Assembly (NCBI RefSeq): GCF_030272615.1
Contig: NC_081410.1
Span: forward strand, 258,465,533-258,529,532
DNA from: Cryptomeria japonica
Taxonomy: Eukaryota > Streptophyta > Pinopsida > Cupressales > Cupressaceae
Length of the DNA stretch: 64,000 nt
Reading direction: 5' to 3'
Both the position numbers and the translations under genes were made by a program. This document shows, piece by piece, positions 54,430-64,000 of the stretch. Every line of letters begins with the position of its first letter. Positions within the stretch are counted from its first letter, which is position 1. The notes beneath the pieces are model-generated. The model did no database searches. It was given only the letters and a program-made list of their open reading frames with translations, and was not told the DNA's origin.

Positions 54430-57400
54430 TCAGTTAACCACCCAAAATGAAAGGACATACCTTTTCATTAAAGATAACAAAACATAATTAAAATATTTTG
54501 AAATGTTTGTAATTAAACCAAATTTTTGAACAAGAGACAAATAAAACATGAGGAAAGTTGGTGACCACAAGTTCAACTCCTTATCTTCATAATATGAATA
54601 GTAACCCATGACCAATGGGTCTAGAAAGGTTCTATTTTTAGTTGGAGTAGGCTTCATGACCACTGGATGACACTTCTTTGCATCATTCTTTAAACATTGG
54701 CTTTCCCATTGATAGACATCAAAATCACTAGGCCACTTGTATTTCTGCACTTCTGGGACATTCAACATGTGATCTTTTCATCTTTTGTTTTTAATGGAAT
54801 GTACCTCAAAGATGAACCTAGTGTATTCATTATCCAATGTTATCACTCTATCCAGAAAGAGATTGAAAGTTTGCACACTAATATCTTTTTCTTCTTGCAT
54901 ATGAGCGAGAATCTGTGACACCATTTGATTGAATTCACTTCCAATCATTGAAATCTCTGATATGCTTGTCTTTATTCACAATTGAATGGATAGCCCAATA
55001 TTTGAATTTGTGGAAGAAATCAATCTTAGCCTTCACCCTAGGTTGTTCTAGAGAGATATATTTAAGCTCTTCAATCACATTTTCACCATTTTTTAGTTAT
55101 TTTGATGGTAGGGGGAGCACTTGGATCTGTTTGCAACACTTTGCATAATGTGATCAAAGTATTATTCATCGGTTTCCATATCCTGGATAATGACTCCAAT
55201 ATAGGTTTATTTTACTTGAATATCTCCATTATCTTCACCAACAAGTCATATCCCTTATACACATCTTCCAGCTTATCAACAACATATTTTACCCTATGAG
55301 CTAATATCTTTTCAAATCTTGAGAGAATTTGTTGTGACATCTTTTGCTTGCTACCTTCATTAATTTTCCTCAACTCTTCTATTTCTTTTTCATATTTTTT
55401 TGTTTTCTGCAATCTAGCTCTCGGTATCAAAATTTTTATCAATGGTCTTTGGTGGTGCATGTCTATGAAGGATAAGTGCCTTTCTTTGACTGGCCTCTCC
55501 ACCCTTCAACTAATATTTCAACCTAACATTTTCAATGTACAACTTATTTATCTCTTCATTCATATCAATTTGATTTTTTTCAAACTCGTCCAACTTTTGT
55601 TGCATGCCTTTTACAACATCTTTGGTGAACACTGTAGAATGCATTGTCATGGTGGTTGCCTCTAAGGAGGGGGTATCTTTAAGTATTTTCAATATAGCAA
55701 CTCCTTTGGTTTCCTGGACCATGTCAACTAACTTTGGCTTGCCAGTGCACTTGAATCTTACCCATGCTACTAAAGTCTTCATCTTAGGGTTGTAGCTCAT
55801 CCCACTTACCCCTTGTTCTGAATCAAACTCTTCCACTATAAATGGGTCCTCTTGATGCCCAACTTGATCCAATAGGAGCATTTGTTTCATTGCCATCCCA
55901 GGGACAATCTCATATTACTTTTCAACACTATCTCTTTGGATTCATTTGGGTTGACATTTATCTCATCAAATCTCAGTTCCCTAAAAATTTTCATTGCAAT
56001 TTCATCGTGATGTGATTCATCAACACCCATAATATTCATTTGTTTCTTTTCTTCAAACTCTTTCGACTTCATTTTTATCCAAAAGTCTTTGAATTCAGGT
56101 GTTTTGATGAATTCATCATCTTCTATAAATTTAAAAGAAATGACAATTATTGCATCCTCTTCATCTTCTAGAAGTACATTTCCCTCAGTCTATGCCCCAT
56201 GTCCATGCACTTCTTCTTCATATCTAGGGGGTGATTCTTGAGGTTGATCAACTCCCTTGCCATCCTTTAAAGTTCTCAAGGCACTGATGGCTTCATTAGT
56301 ATCATCTGCTCCTTCAGTGTCATCATATGACACCAAAGGGATATGATCATCCTTCTTATACCTTTTTTGTGGGGGAGGACTGGGTGAACATTATTGAATA
56401 GAGAGCATTTGGAGCATTTGAAATCACAACCACTTTTGGTTTCTTTATAGGTAATTTTTCCTTCTTGGGTGAGGTATCACTGCCAACTGATTTTCCATAT
56501 AATCTTTCAAAATTATTAGTATACAAATCAATCCTTTTGAGGATATTAGGTTCCTCATTGAAAAATCTAGGGAAGCTCGGGTCCCTCTTTCTTTTCTCAT
56601 CCTCCAACTATATCAAAACATTCGATTTCCTTCTTTGGAAATTTTCATAAAAAATAACACAGTTTCTGATAACATCCTCATCTAACAACACTTCATGGGT
56701 GACACCTAGGCTAGTTAACAATTTTCTTTTAACATGATTGATGTGACCCTCAGGGTCACACAATATTTCCTTGCCTAGTTTCGAAGAATAGTTCATTTTT
56801 ATGTAGCCTTGCAACCCAGTGGAGAATCTTGCATATTTAGAAACATGGGGCAAAAAGGCCCCCTTCTTCTATCTCTCCATAACCTCCTTTGCCATCCAAA
56901 TCATTTGCCACATAAATTCCAAGAAATCAATCTTGTCAAAAACAAATACTGGCAATTGATGAGGGGCCAATGAACATCCATACACCTTGATCAAAGTGTC
57001 GTTTACCGTTTAAAACTAGTCACTAATGTTTTGAGTGTGCCTTGCTTTAGGATTTCTAGCCAATGGTCTTATCTTTTCCATTATATGAGGTAACAACCTA
57101 TCAACTTGGTGATTTAAAGAAAAAAAATTGAAACAACAAAAACATCATGAAAGGTTTTATAGTCTCTCTTGGCACATCTTTTATCCCACATGGAACACCA
57201 TAATTCTATTATCATTTTGTTTCCCAAATTATCAACAATGTCTAGCTTCAACTTCTTTTCCAACACCTATTTGTTTTGATACAGTATTAAATAACACAAC
57301 AATGAATAGTGGTGAAAATTACAGGGTCCTTTCTTCTCTTTAAAAGCCACAAATTGCACAAGGATCGTTCTCTCAATTTCCAAAGCAAAATTGAACTCCG

Positions 57401-58946
57401 GGTTTGATTCAGAATTTTGAATCCTCATAGCCATATACATCATGGAAATCAACATCTTATCTCTAGAATCCTTACCCAATACCCGACACACGGAAAAATA
57501 AGTCCTCTAAAAATAAAGTTAAAGCCCATCAACAACAAAAGATTCATTTCTTAGAATCTCTGCAGTTCGGTTGTTGAATCCCTTCTTGTGATATAGTGGG
57601 AGCTCTCCCTTTCTATATGTTTTCCTCAACCTTTTATAATCTTGTTCAAATTATACCAACCTAATTTTATTTAGGGCCTGTTTGTTCAACATGAAACAAT
57701 CCATGATAGCCGATCTTGTCATTACCAACAAAGGGTTTCCATTGGGCATTCTCACTGTATAGGATGATAATTTTCAGCTAGCATTTGAATTAACTCAACA
57801 TTAATAAACACATTGGGCACTATTAGCTTATCCAATTCCAAAGTCCAAGGGTTCAATACTGTGACCTTCACATCCTCATTTATATAAAAATACCAAAATA
57901 AATATCTACTAGCTATGAGAATTAGGCCATCTCTACACCCTTGCATATTGTCTGTAAAAATATTCCTTGACCCTATTATGAAAATGGTGTCCCAACCTTG
58001 CATTTACATGAGGTTACTATTTATAGTAAGTTTTCATTTGAGCACAAAATGGTGCAAAATTCTCCCCAAAGCTTCTCGTTGGCTAGATAAGCATTCCGGT
58101 AAAGTTATGTCGCAAGATCACAACTAGTTTTGAAGATATTAAATTTTATGTTTTGGAAGGGTCCAATGAAAGGTTTAAATTTGATTTTGAGGACTTTAGA
58201 GGCCCCAAAATGCCCTAAAAAGTGGGCATAAATAGTGTAGCTTTTTACAAGGCAATAGAGCACTTCATGAGCTTTCCGATGCTTCAAACAGTTTGTCAAT
58301 CGAACACAAGGTTCTCAAGTTATGGCCTTTGGAAGTTTGTACTCCTGAAATAGGAAATATAAAATACATTAGACACATAAATGAGTTGTGAAAAGGGAGG
58401 GACATGTAATAGGGCATCTAGAAGGGAGATAAATTCGGCTACACCTTATTGGGTGGTTTTAGCCCATGGTTTTGTAATACCGTTTGAAGGTTTCTTGTAT
58501 TGTATCTCCTATATATGAGGTGCATCAGATAGAGGTTGGGTATAAGAGTCTCATGGCTATTGAGTTACCTTTGAATCTCTGATTAGTGGTACTCCTGCAA
58601 AGAGCTTGCTCTGCAAGTATATTGTAATATGTTTTTTATTGCTAAATAATATATTGGGTGGCTTTTAGAGTGGGGGGTTTTTCTCCCGAAAGGGTTTTCA
58701 CTGTGTTATGGTTTGAATGTTATTATATATATTTCTGTTTTTTGTAACTATTGTGATGATTTGTAAAAGTTTTTGTATTACCCTCATCTCAAGATTAGTG
58801 TAGGAAGTTGTTTCGCTACTTAACTTCCTTATAGACCCTATATCTTTAGATTGTGGTAACACATCTAACATGGACCTCTGAAGTTGCTTCTTCTTAGGAT
58901 TTGATGATTCTCCCTTCTATTTATAACTATCCCCTTTCTTAAGCAT
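54430..58946 (-). pseudogene. LTR-encoded long ORF of element B (about 1,200 codons)
   Basis: Minus-strand frames from MLKKGD (58946) to VLSFWVVN-stop (54430) read as one decayed protein, interrupted by an 857-bp insert. Landmarks in order: a basic start (NPKKKQLQRSMLDVLPQSKD), PNVFINVELIQMLAENYHPI, VCRVLGKDSRDKMLISMMYM, VSKYARFSTGLQGYIKMNYS, an acidic and Lys-rich middle (56600-56000) and two coiled-coil-like segments (55580-55510; 55420-55215, EKEIEELRKINEGSKQKMSQ). It then ends with LNVPEVQKYKWPS and about 90 more residues. I do not recognise a named family. The N-terminal part has the helical look of plant-mobile-domain proteins, but that is a guess. The ORF is in U3 and its N-terminal third is duplicated in the 3' LTR. 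Confidence 0.7.
57977..58833 (+). mobile_element. 857-bp insertion in element B's 5' LTR
   Basis: It is flanked by GACCCTAT on both sides (57969-57976 and 58834-58841). The 3' LTR keeps the uninterrupted site at 44440. The insert is noncoding and has a string AGTGGGGGGTTTTTCTCCC near 58670, as in copia LTRs, but its ends (TATGAAAA...CCTTATA) are not TG...CA, and an 8-bp duplication is unusual for an LTR. Class unresolved. Confidence 0.8.
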
Positions 58947-60063
58947 TATTTCCTATCTATTTATAGCTCAAATTCAGTTGGCTACGCTTTAAATTATTTG
59001 TAACTCACAAATCTTTGAGGAATTTTAGTACTTGTGAAGTTTGCAGACAATTTTGTGTTTCCCTTCGCCGTCACAGAGCTTCAACCATCAACTTCCTCGA
59101 GTGTAGAATGAGTTTGTCAAGTGGGAATTATCATTTTGATGGGGGTCTGTGAATGTCACCTCAGCATTTATTTCATACGTGTTGATTTACCAGCTTATAA
59201 CCTTGCCACCCTTTTCAAAAAGCTTGCCTATGATGTGTTGACATCATCCCCTTCTTGCATTTTTTATTTCTCCTTTTACTGCTATATCACAAACCTTCCC
59301 CAAGCACTCTCTTCAATTGTTGTGGGGATGCGGTAATGGTTACCATGTTATTGTAAAGCCTTTTATGTTACGTTTATGTTCCTCGCAATACTGCGATAGA
59401 AATAATTTTATTCATCGCTCTACCACAACATCCTTTATTCCCAACCACTAACACCATGTGGTTTAGTGGGGACATCATCTTAATTTATCACTCCACTGCA
59501 AAGTTCATAATCATGTAACATGTCACTTATGAGGGACTGTGGTGACACTTATGTTACTTCATCCTTTTACTGCTACCTTGTAGCCCACCCAAAGGGTTAT
59601 GATTTAAGGCATGTGATAGCACAATAACCTTTAAGCACTAGCCTTCTTCTTACCATAGCATCGCTAAATTCTTAATAAACTAAGGCCAAGGGTTTGCAAG
59701 ACTGCGGTTCATTACTTGCTACCGTGACCTCGTAAACCTTTGACCATTCATAAGTTTGGTACTTGCGTGATTGTGGTATATTACATTAACACCTTTTCTC
59801 CTCACCCCTATCCCATGGCATCCTATCCACTATGAAATGCAGTACTTACAGGATTGAGGTAACCTATGTTGGGGAACTATTGAGCCAATTTAATGAGTTA
59901 ATCATGATCAAATTAAAAAAATATGAAATTTATAGGTCATAACAATGGGGAACTTTGAGACATGCAAGAATTCACAAGGGTGGTTAAAATTTTGGAAGGC
60001 ATATGGGCAAAATATATAGACTTCCAATTCATGTTTTCTAAAGGATTTTTAAGGTTTCTAATA

Positions 60064-61120
60064 AAGAAAAAGTAGAAAATTATCAAGCTGAAAGTTGAGA
60101 TTGAAGGAAACAGGGAATATGAAGATAAACTCAAGAAGGCAAAAGATGACATAGTTAACCTAAAGATTCAAGTTGAAGAAGGCAAGAAGATTGTTGTTTG
60201 TTTGGAGACCAAGCTTCATGATAAATATATTAAATGCACAAAGCTTGAGGAAGAGATTGTCCCTCTAAGAAAAGAGTTGGAAGATGCAAATGAGCAAATA
60301 GACAAAAGCCTAAAACTCAAATGTGGTAGTGACCTCGTTGATGAGGTACTCAGTTATCAAAAACCACATAAAGACAAGGGTGATATTATCTTAGAAAAAG
60401 GAGAAAGCCCTAAACAAATATGATTGAAGAGAAAAGTGAGAAGGGAAAAGAAAATGAACATGATGAATCCAAGAAGATAGAAGAAAAGAAGAATAACTTC
60501 ACACAAGTTTGGAACAATAATAACTTTAAAAATCCATCTCCTAATCAAACTGCTCAAACTAGGTACTCTCAATTTGTCAATGGTAATTATCATTCTTGTA
60601 ATAAGGTTGGACATAAGGCTGTTGATGTAGGAGTAGAATGAGCATGAATTCATTTAGGCCTTCAATGTACAATTCTATGAACTCTCAACCATTTAATGGC
60701 TAGTGCTATAGTTTCAATATTTGGTCACAAGGCTAATGAATGCAAAAGTAAAGTGATGAGGAATAATTTCATGAATAAGAACAATACTATGACTACTCAA
60801 TCATTCTATTGTTATTGATATACATGCAATAATTTTGGTCATAAAGATGTTGATTGTAGATATAATGTGAGAAGAAGTGGTTATTCTCCGTAGCATGTAC
60901 CACATGCTATAACTGCAATAAACTAGGACACGTTGCTAGGTTTTGTAAGAGAAAGAATGTCATACCTTCTGTACCACAAAAGAAGGTTGATTTGGTTCAG
61001 ATGAAGAAGGAAAGGGATAGATTTTGGAAGAAGAAAAGAAGTGATGTGAAGAATGGGTTTGTACCTTTGGATTGTGCTGATAGATCTTTTGAAAGTAAAA
61101 AGATAATGTTATTTTAGGAG
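60064..61120 (+). pseudogene. gag: Copia-type gag remnant: coiled coil and several zinc knuckles
   Basis: The plus strand opens in a coiled coil (about 60080-60350; KLEEEIVPLRKELEDANEQI) and then a basic linker. Zinc-knuckle traces follow near 60597, 60712 and 60830, and one perfect CX2CX4HX4C motif is at 60904-60945 (CYNCNKLGHVARFC). The order coiled coil then repeated knuckles is known in some plant copia gag proteins. The N-terminal capsid part is missing because element B's LTR ends at 60063, so B probably inserted into this gag. Stops and shifts are frequent, and no pol of this element is present. Confidence 0.7.
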
Positions 61121-61598
61121 GAGTTATAATTGCAAACTTTTATATCCTCCATGAACTAAATGATGGTAAAATATTTAGAATGTTGGTTAAAGGTGATATG
61201 GACATGATTAGCTAGTATTATTATGATGTTTGATCAAATATTTGGAGTAGTATCTCTCTTTACAGAGGTTTGTTGAACGATTGTGGTGCCTTGATATTAC
61301 AGAATAGTTTAAAGTTGCTAAAATATAAGGGAATTATATACAAATCTACTAACAAAGATAGGAAGGGTATTTAAGTGACACTTGAACAATTTTTGATATC
61401 ATTCTATGCATTCAAAAGGGATAAAGATCTAAGAAGCAAAGAACGTTTTTAAAGAGAACCTACATGTAAACCCTAACAACTATATTTCTAGGTATTTTTC
61501 AGTTTTACTACAATTGTGAGCTCTAGAAGGATAAACATGACTACACCTAGGGTAATTGATATTGTGGTTAAACCTAGACCTAAGTTCAAGAAGCATCC
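61121..61598. other. Decayed DNA after the copia gag, no domain recognised
   Basis: Short frames suggest a weak continuation of the copia polyprotein (a protease-like region would be expected), but no DSG or other signature was found. Confidence 0.4.
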
Positions 61599-63277
61599 TG
61601 TAATGGTGAAAAATTAGGGTTTCACTAATTAAGGTAACAAAACCACCAATTTTACTTAATTAACCATTACATTGAAAGAGGGATAGATCTAATAGGTATA
61701 GGCTTGATTCCTTTATGCAAAAATCTCTAAAATCCTTATTAGGTACCACTTGGTTAGGATCTTGATTCCCTCTTTCTAAGTTGAATTGATGAAATGTTGA
61801 AATTAGGGCAAATGTGCTGAAATTGACATAAAAATGCATGAATAGTGAGCTCCAGTCATCAAATCAAGCCACTACCTTTGATGTAAGAATATTGAGATCT
61901 ATTCCCAGAAGGTGCTCCTGAAATGTCAGGACCAAAATTCTCGTCGCTCTAGTCCTCCACACTTTTGGCCATCTAAAGGGGAACCTATTCGTCTCTGTGA
62001 ATAATTTCAAGCTTCAAAATCACAACCTTGAATCTATTTCCTACACATAAAAAAGGGAGAAACTACTGGTAGGGGTTTACCTACGTCAAACCCTAATTTA
62101 GGAATGAATCTTTGTTGGATTTTGCCAAGATCAAGAAGTCATTGAAATGTACAAGATAGAGACATAATATGGGACAAGAATAAACTGTATTCTCATCAAT
62201 AGAAAATGATCAACAACTGTTGTTACATACAATGTAGATGAGCTTGCTTACATAGGCAAGGCTAGGGATATGTATGAGCACACAAATGTGACATGTGGCT
62301 CAATAAGAAACAAGGGTAGGTAGGAAATAGGTGTGGGTAGGTAGGAGAAATAATATAATATTCCACATGAGGTGGATCACCCACCGAAGGTGGAATTATC
62401 ACTCCACAATAAGTGGATATGATAGTGTAATAACAAGATCAACACCATAAGAGGTGGAATTTCTCCTACACACACTATCCCAATGTGGCACAAACACCCA
62501 AGTGTCTCATATCCAAACTACTATGAAATGCATTATCCTAAGTAAACTTAAGTAAGTGTAATAATATCCATGATGAATAATTATTTACACCAACAATCTT
62601 GAATTAAGTGATGCAAATATTGAAATAAATGTTGAAAAGATATACCTCAGATTTGCAATTGTTGATAATTATGCTTTGTTTCTTGAATGTAATCACATAT
62701 GTTGTATGAAATGGCATGAACATGATAAAACACTAATCACACACACATGCTTGCATATGAATGATGTAATTTTTCTCCACAATAGTTGAATGACAAATAT
62801 GTAACCTTGAAAATGCTTAATGATGAATGCTTCACGAATGCAAGGATGCTAAGTTGATCACTTGGAGACTTAGATTGAAATGAATTGATTAAATGTCTTT
62901 ACATATGAGATCCTAGGTCAATTTATTGATTAGGCTGACCTCTAATGGTCACATAGAGCCACCAATTTCATTTCCCACCGCAGAGATAGGTCCCATCCTC
63001 TATTTGAAAATTGGGCCCCATTGTGGGGGACCAAGGCATTGGGTGCTCTAGTCCTAGGACTAGGGTGCTAGTGCCCTAGTCCTCCTTAATAAGAGACCAT
63101 GATTTATTCCTAGAGATGAGGACACACCTCTAGATATTCATTTGGTAGGTTTACATGGCATTAGAAATGGAGTTAAGGCAGTGAACGGACCCAGATAAGA
63201 GATGAGAGGGAGACACACTAAACTAGGGGCAAAAATATGAGGTGTAAATTGGCCTGGTGAAAAATTGTGATGCTACA
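61599..63277 (+). mobile_element. LTR-like block (1.7 kb, ends tentative)
   Basis: It starts TGTAATGGTGAAA and ends near GTGATGCTACA followed by TTTATCCCCCAC. The block at 19157-20287 ends in a similar way (CACTCACA then TTTATC) and shares a GTCAAACCCTA string and general layout. It includes a cluster of GGTGGA motifs (62370-62450). No target duplication was found (CATCC versus TTTAT). Confidence 0.35.
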
Positions 63278-64000
63278 TTTATCCCCCACTTTAATGGGCA
63301 TATGAGACTATACAAATACTCATGGTAAAGTAGATGAAAGAGATGAAAAAGAGGAGGAATGAGGAGCATAATCACAAGGATTATAAGACATTACTAGTTT
63401 CGAGGAACAAACCCCCCAATCTTAGGATCTTAACTCACTCAAACACATGCAAGGGCACACAAAACAAGACAAAAACAAAAATTCAAAAGGAAAAAGACAC
63501 ACCACACAAAAAGATAAAAACCAAAAACATGACCTCAATCAAGTCAACTAGCAAAGAGAACTTGATATCAAAATGTCTCAAAAACTAATATCTTTCTTGA
63601 AAAATGCCAAATCAAGAACACAAGCGATCACATAAAAGAGAAAGAGCACACATCATCCATGAAATACAAATAGCAAAGCTATGAGGTCATGAGAAGAAAG
63701 AGAGAAGCATGGATACACATTTTAGATGTGTTTTTCTAGGTGATACATGAGAGGAATGATGAGAGAACATGGATACACATTCTAGATGTGTTTTTCTAGG
63801 TGATCCATTTTGGGGAGAACAATAGGAATAGTCTATCTATGTTTTTCTAGTTCCACTCATCATCGTGCATGTGTGCAAGTGATTCCTGGTTTCAAGTGTA
63901 TATCATCCTATATAAGAGTTTGTTTTCTTTGATTTCCAAGATGCTTCAACTTGTTTAAGACATATAGTGAAAATGCAAATGCCAAGAGGCAATTTTGGCT
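63278..64000. other. Intergenic DNA, no gene recognised
   Basis: A Lys- and Asn-rich open frame (63334-63588) has no family features. The block carries a direct repeat at 63708-63808. Confidence 0.45.
63708..63808 (+). repeat. 41-bp direct repeat, period 60
   Basis: Copies at 63708-63748 and 63768-63808 share GATACACAT, TAGATGTGTTTTTCTAGG and TGAT with two or three differences. Each copy holds an ACACAT...ATGTGT inverted repeat. Confidence 0.85.

Larger units (their letters stand above)
43280..60063 (-). mobile_element. Ty3/gypsy element B with giant, coding LTRs (minus strand)
   Basis: Reading from high to low coordinates: 5' LTR (60063-53578), primer site, gag (53335-50830), protease, an extra RNase H, RT, RNase H, integrase (to about 45850) and a truncated 3' LTR (45673-43280). 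The order integrase-after-RT makes it gypsy. The extra archaeal-type RNase H and long LTRs point to the Tat lineage. All frames are broken. It carries a solo LTR in RT (48193-48997) and an 857-bp insert in the 5' LTR, and it is cut at its 3' end by element A. Confidence 0.85.
53578..60063 (-). repeat. 5' LTR of element B (about 6.5 kb)
   Basis: On the minus strand it starts near 60063 (TATTAGAAACC, where the 3' LTR has TGTTAGAAACC) and ends at 53578 with AACCAACA before the primer site. Its first 3.2 kb match 45673-43280. It contains about 1.1 kb of noncoding U3 start, the long ORF (58946-54430), a TATA box abutting the ORF stop, and an R/U5 leader of about 0.8 kb. Minus the 857-bp insert, it is about 5.6 kb. 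Confidence 0.8.

Noticed and set aside
54430-58946. An envelope gene in element B's LTR
   Set aside because: No signal peptide, transmembrane segment or cleavage-site pattern could be seen; the C-terminal half is charged and coiled-coil-like.

Overview
The window looks like intergenic DNA from a large, repeat-rich plant genome. The evidence is Ty1/copia and Ty3/gypsy polyproteins of plant type, a hAT/DUF659-like fragment, AT-rich decayed sequence, and no intact host gene in 64 kb. A gymnosperm such as a conifer is my best guess from the long, old, nested LTR elements, but nothing here proves it.

Layout. 1-5755: no recognisable gene, several short repeat arrays. 5761-12582: one nearly complete Ty1/copia element with 1.1-kb LTRs, a perfect 5-bp target duplication (CTCCT) and a gag-pol frame broken by three lesions. 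It sits in a decayed hAT-like transposase gene. 13131-17200: no firm gene; a possible first exon of a plastid-targeted gene lies on the minus strand at 14541-14808. 17221-18158: an array of quasi-palindromes. 18303-24073: a broken ORF of roughly 1,280 codons (plus strand), followed by a TATA box, a primer-binding-like site and a decayed plus-strand gypsy gag/protease/RT (element C, 25500-27713 and 32651-32790). C is interrupted by a long minus-oriented LTR-like block (27709-32549). 34819-43279: 5' half of a minus-strand gypsy element with gag only (element A). Its LTR carries two nested LTRs and a palindrome array. 43280-60063: minus-strand gypsy element B (gag, protease, an extra RNase H, RT, RNase H, integrase) with giant LTRs. 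60064-64000: remains of a copia gag with zinc knuckles, and another LTR-like block.

Three things stand out. (1) The LTRs of element B encode a protein of about 1,200 codons. The ORF lies in U3 and stops exactly at the TATA box. Both LTR copies carry it, and a distantly similar ORF of similar length sits in the matching position upstream of element C. (2) The copia LTR carries two tandem 135-bp modules, each with a tRNA-like fold and Pol III A and B boxes, plus an internal copy of the primer-binding site. (3) Arrays of short quasi-palindromes with unrelated sequences occur in three separate LTR or LTR-like regions, two of them upstream of an identifiable TATA box.

Order of insertion can be read in part. 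Copia went into hAT. A small insert entered B's 5' LTR after its two LTRs had formed, because the empty site survives in the other LTR. A copia solo LTR went into B's RT. A went into B's 3' LTR. A 3.47-kb solo LTR went into A's palindrome array.
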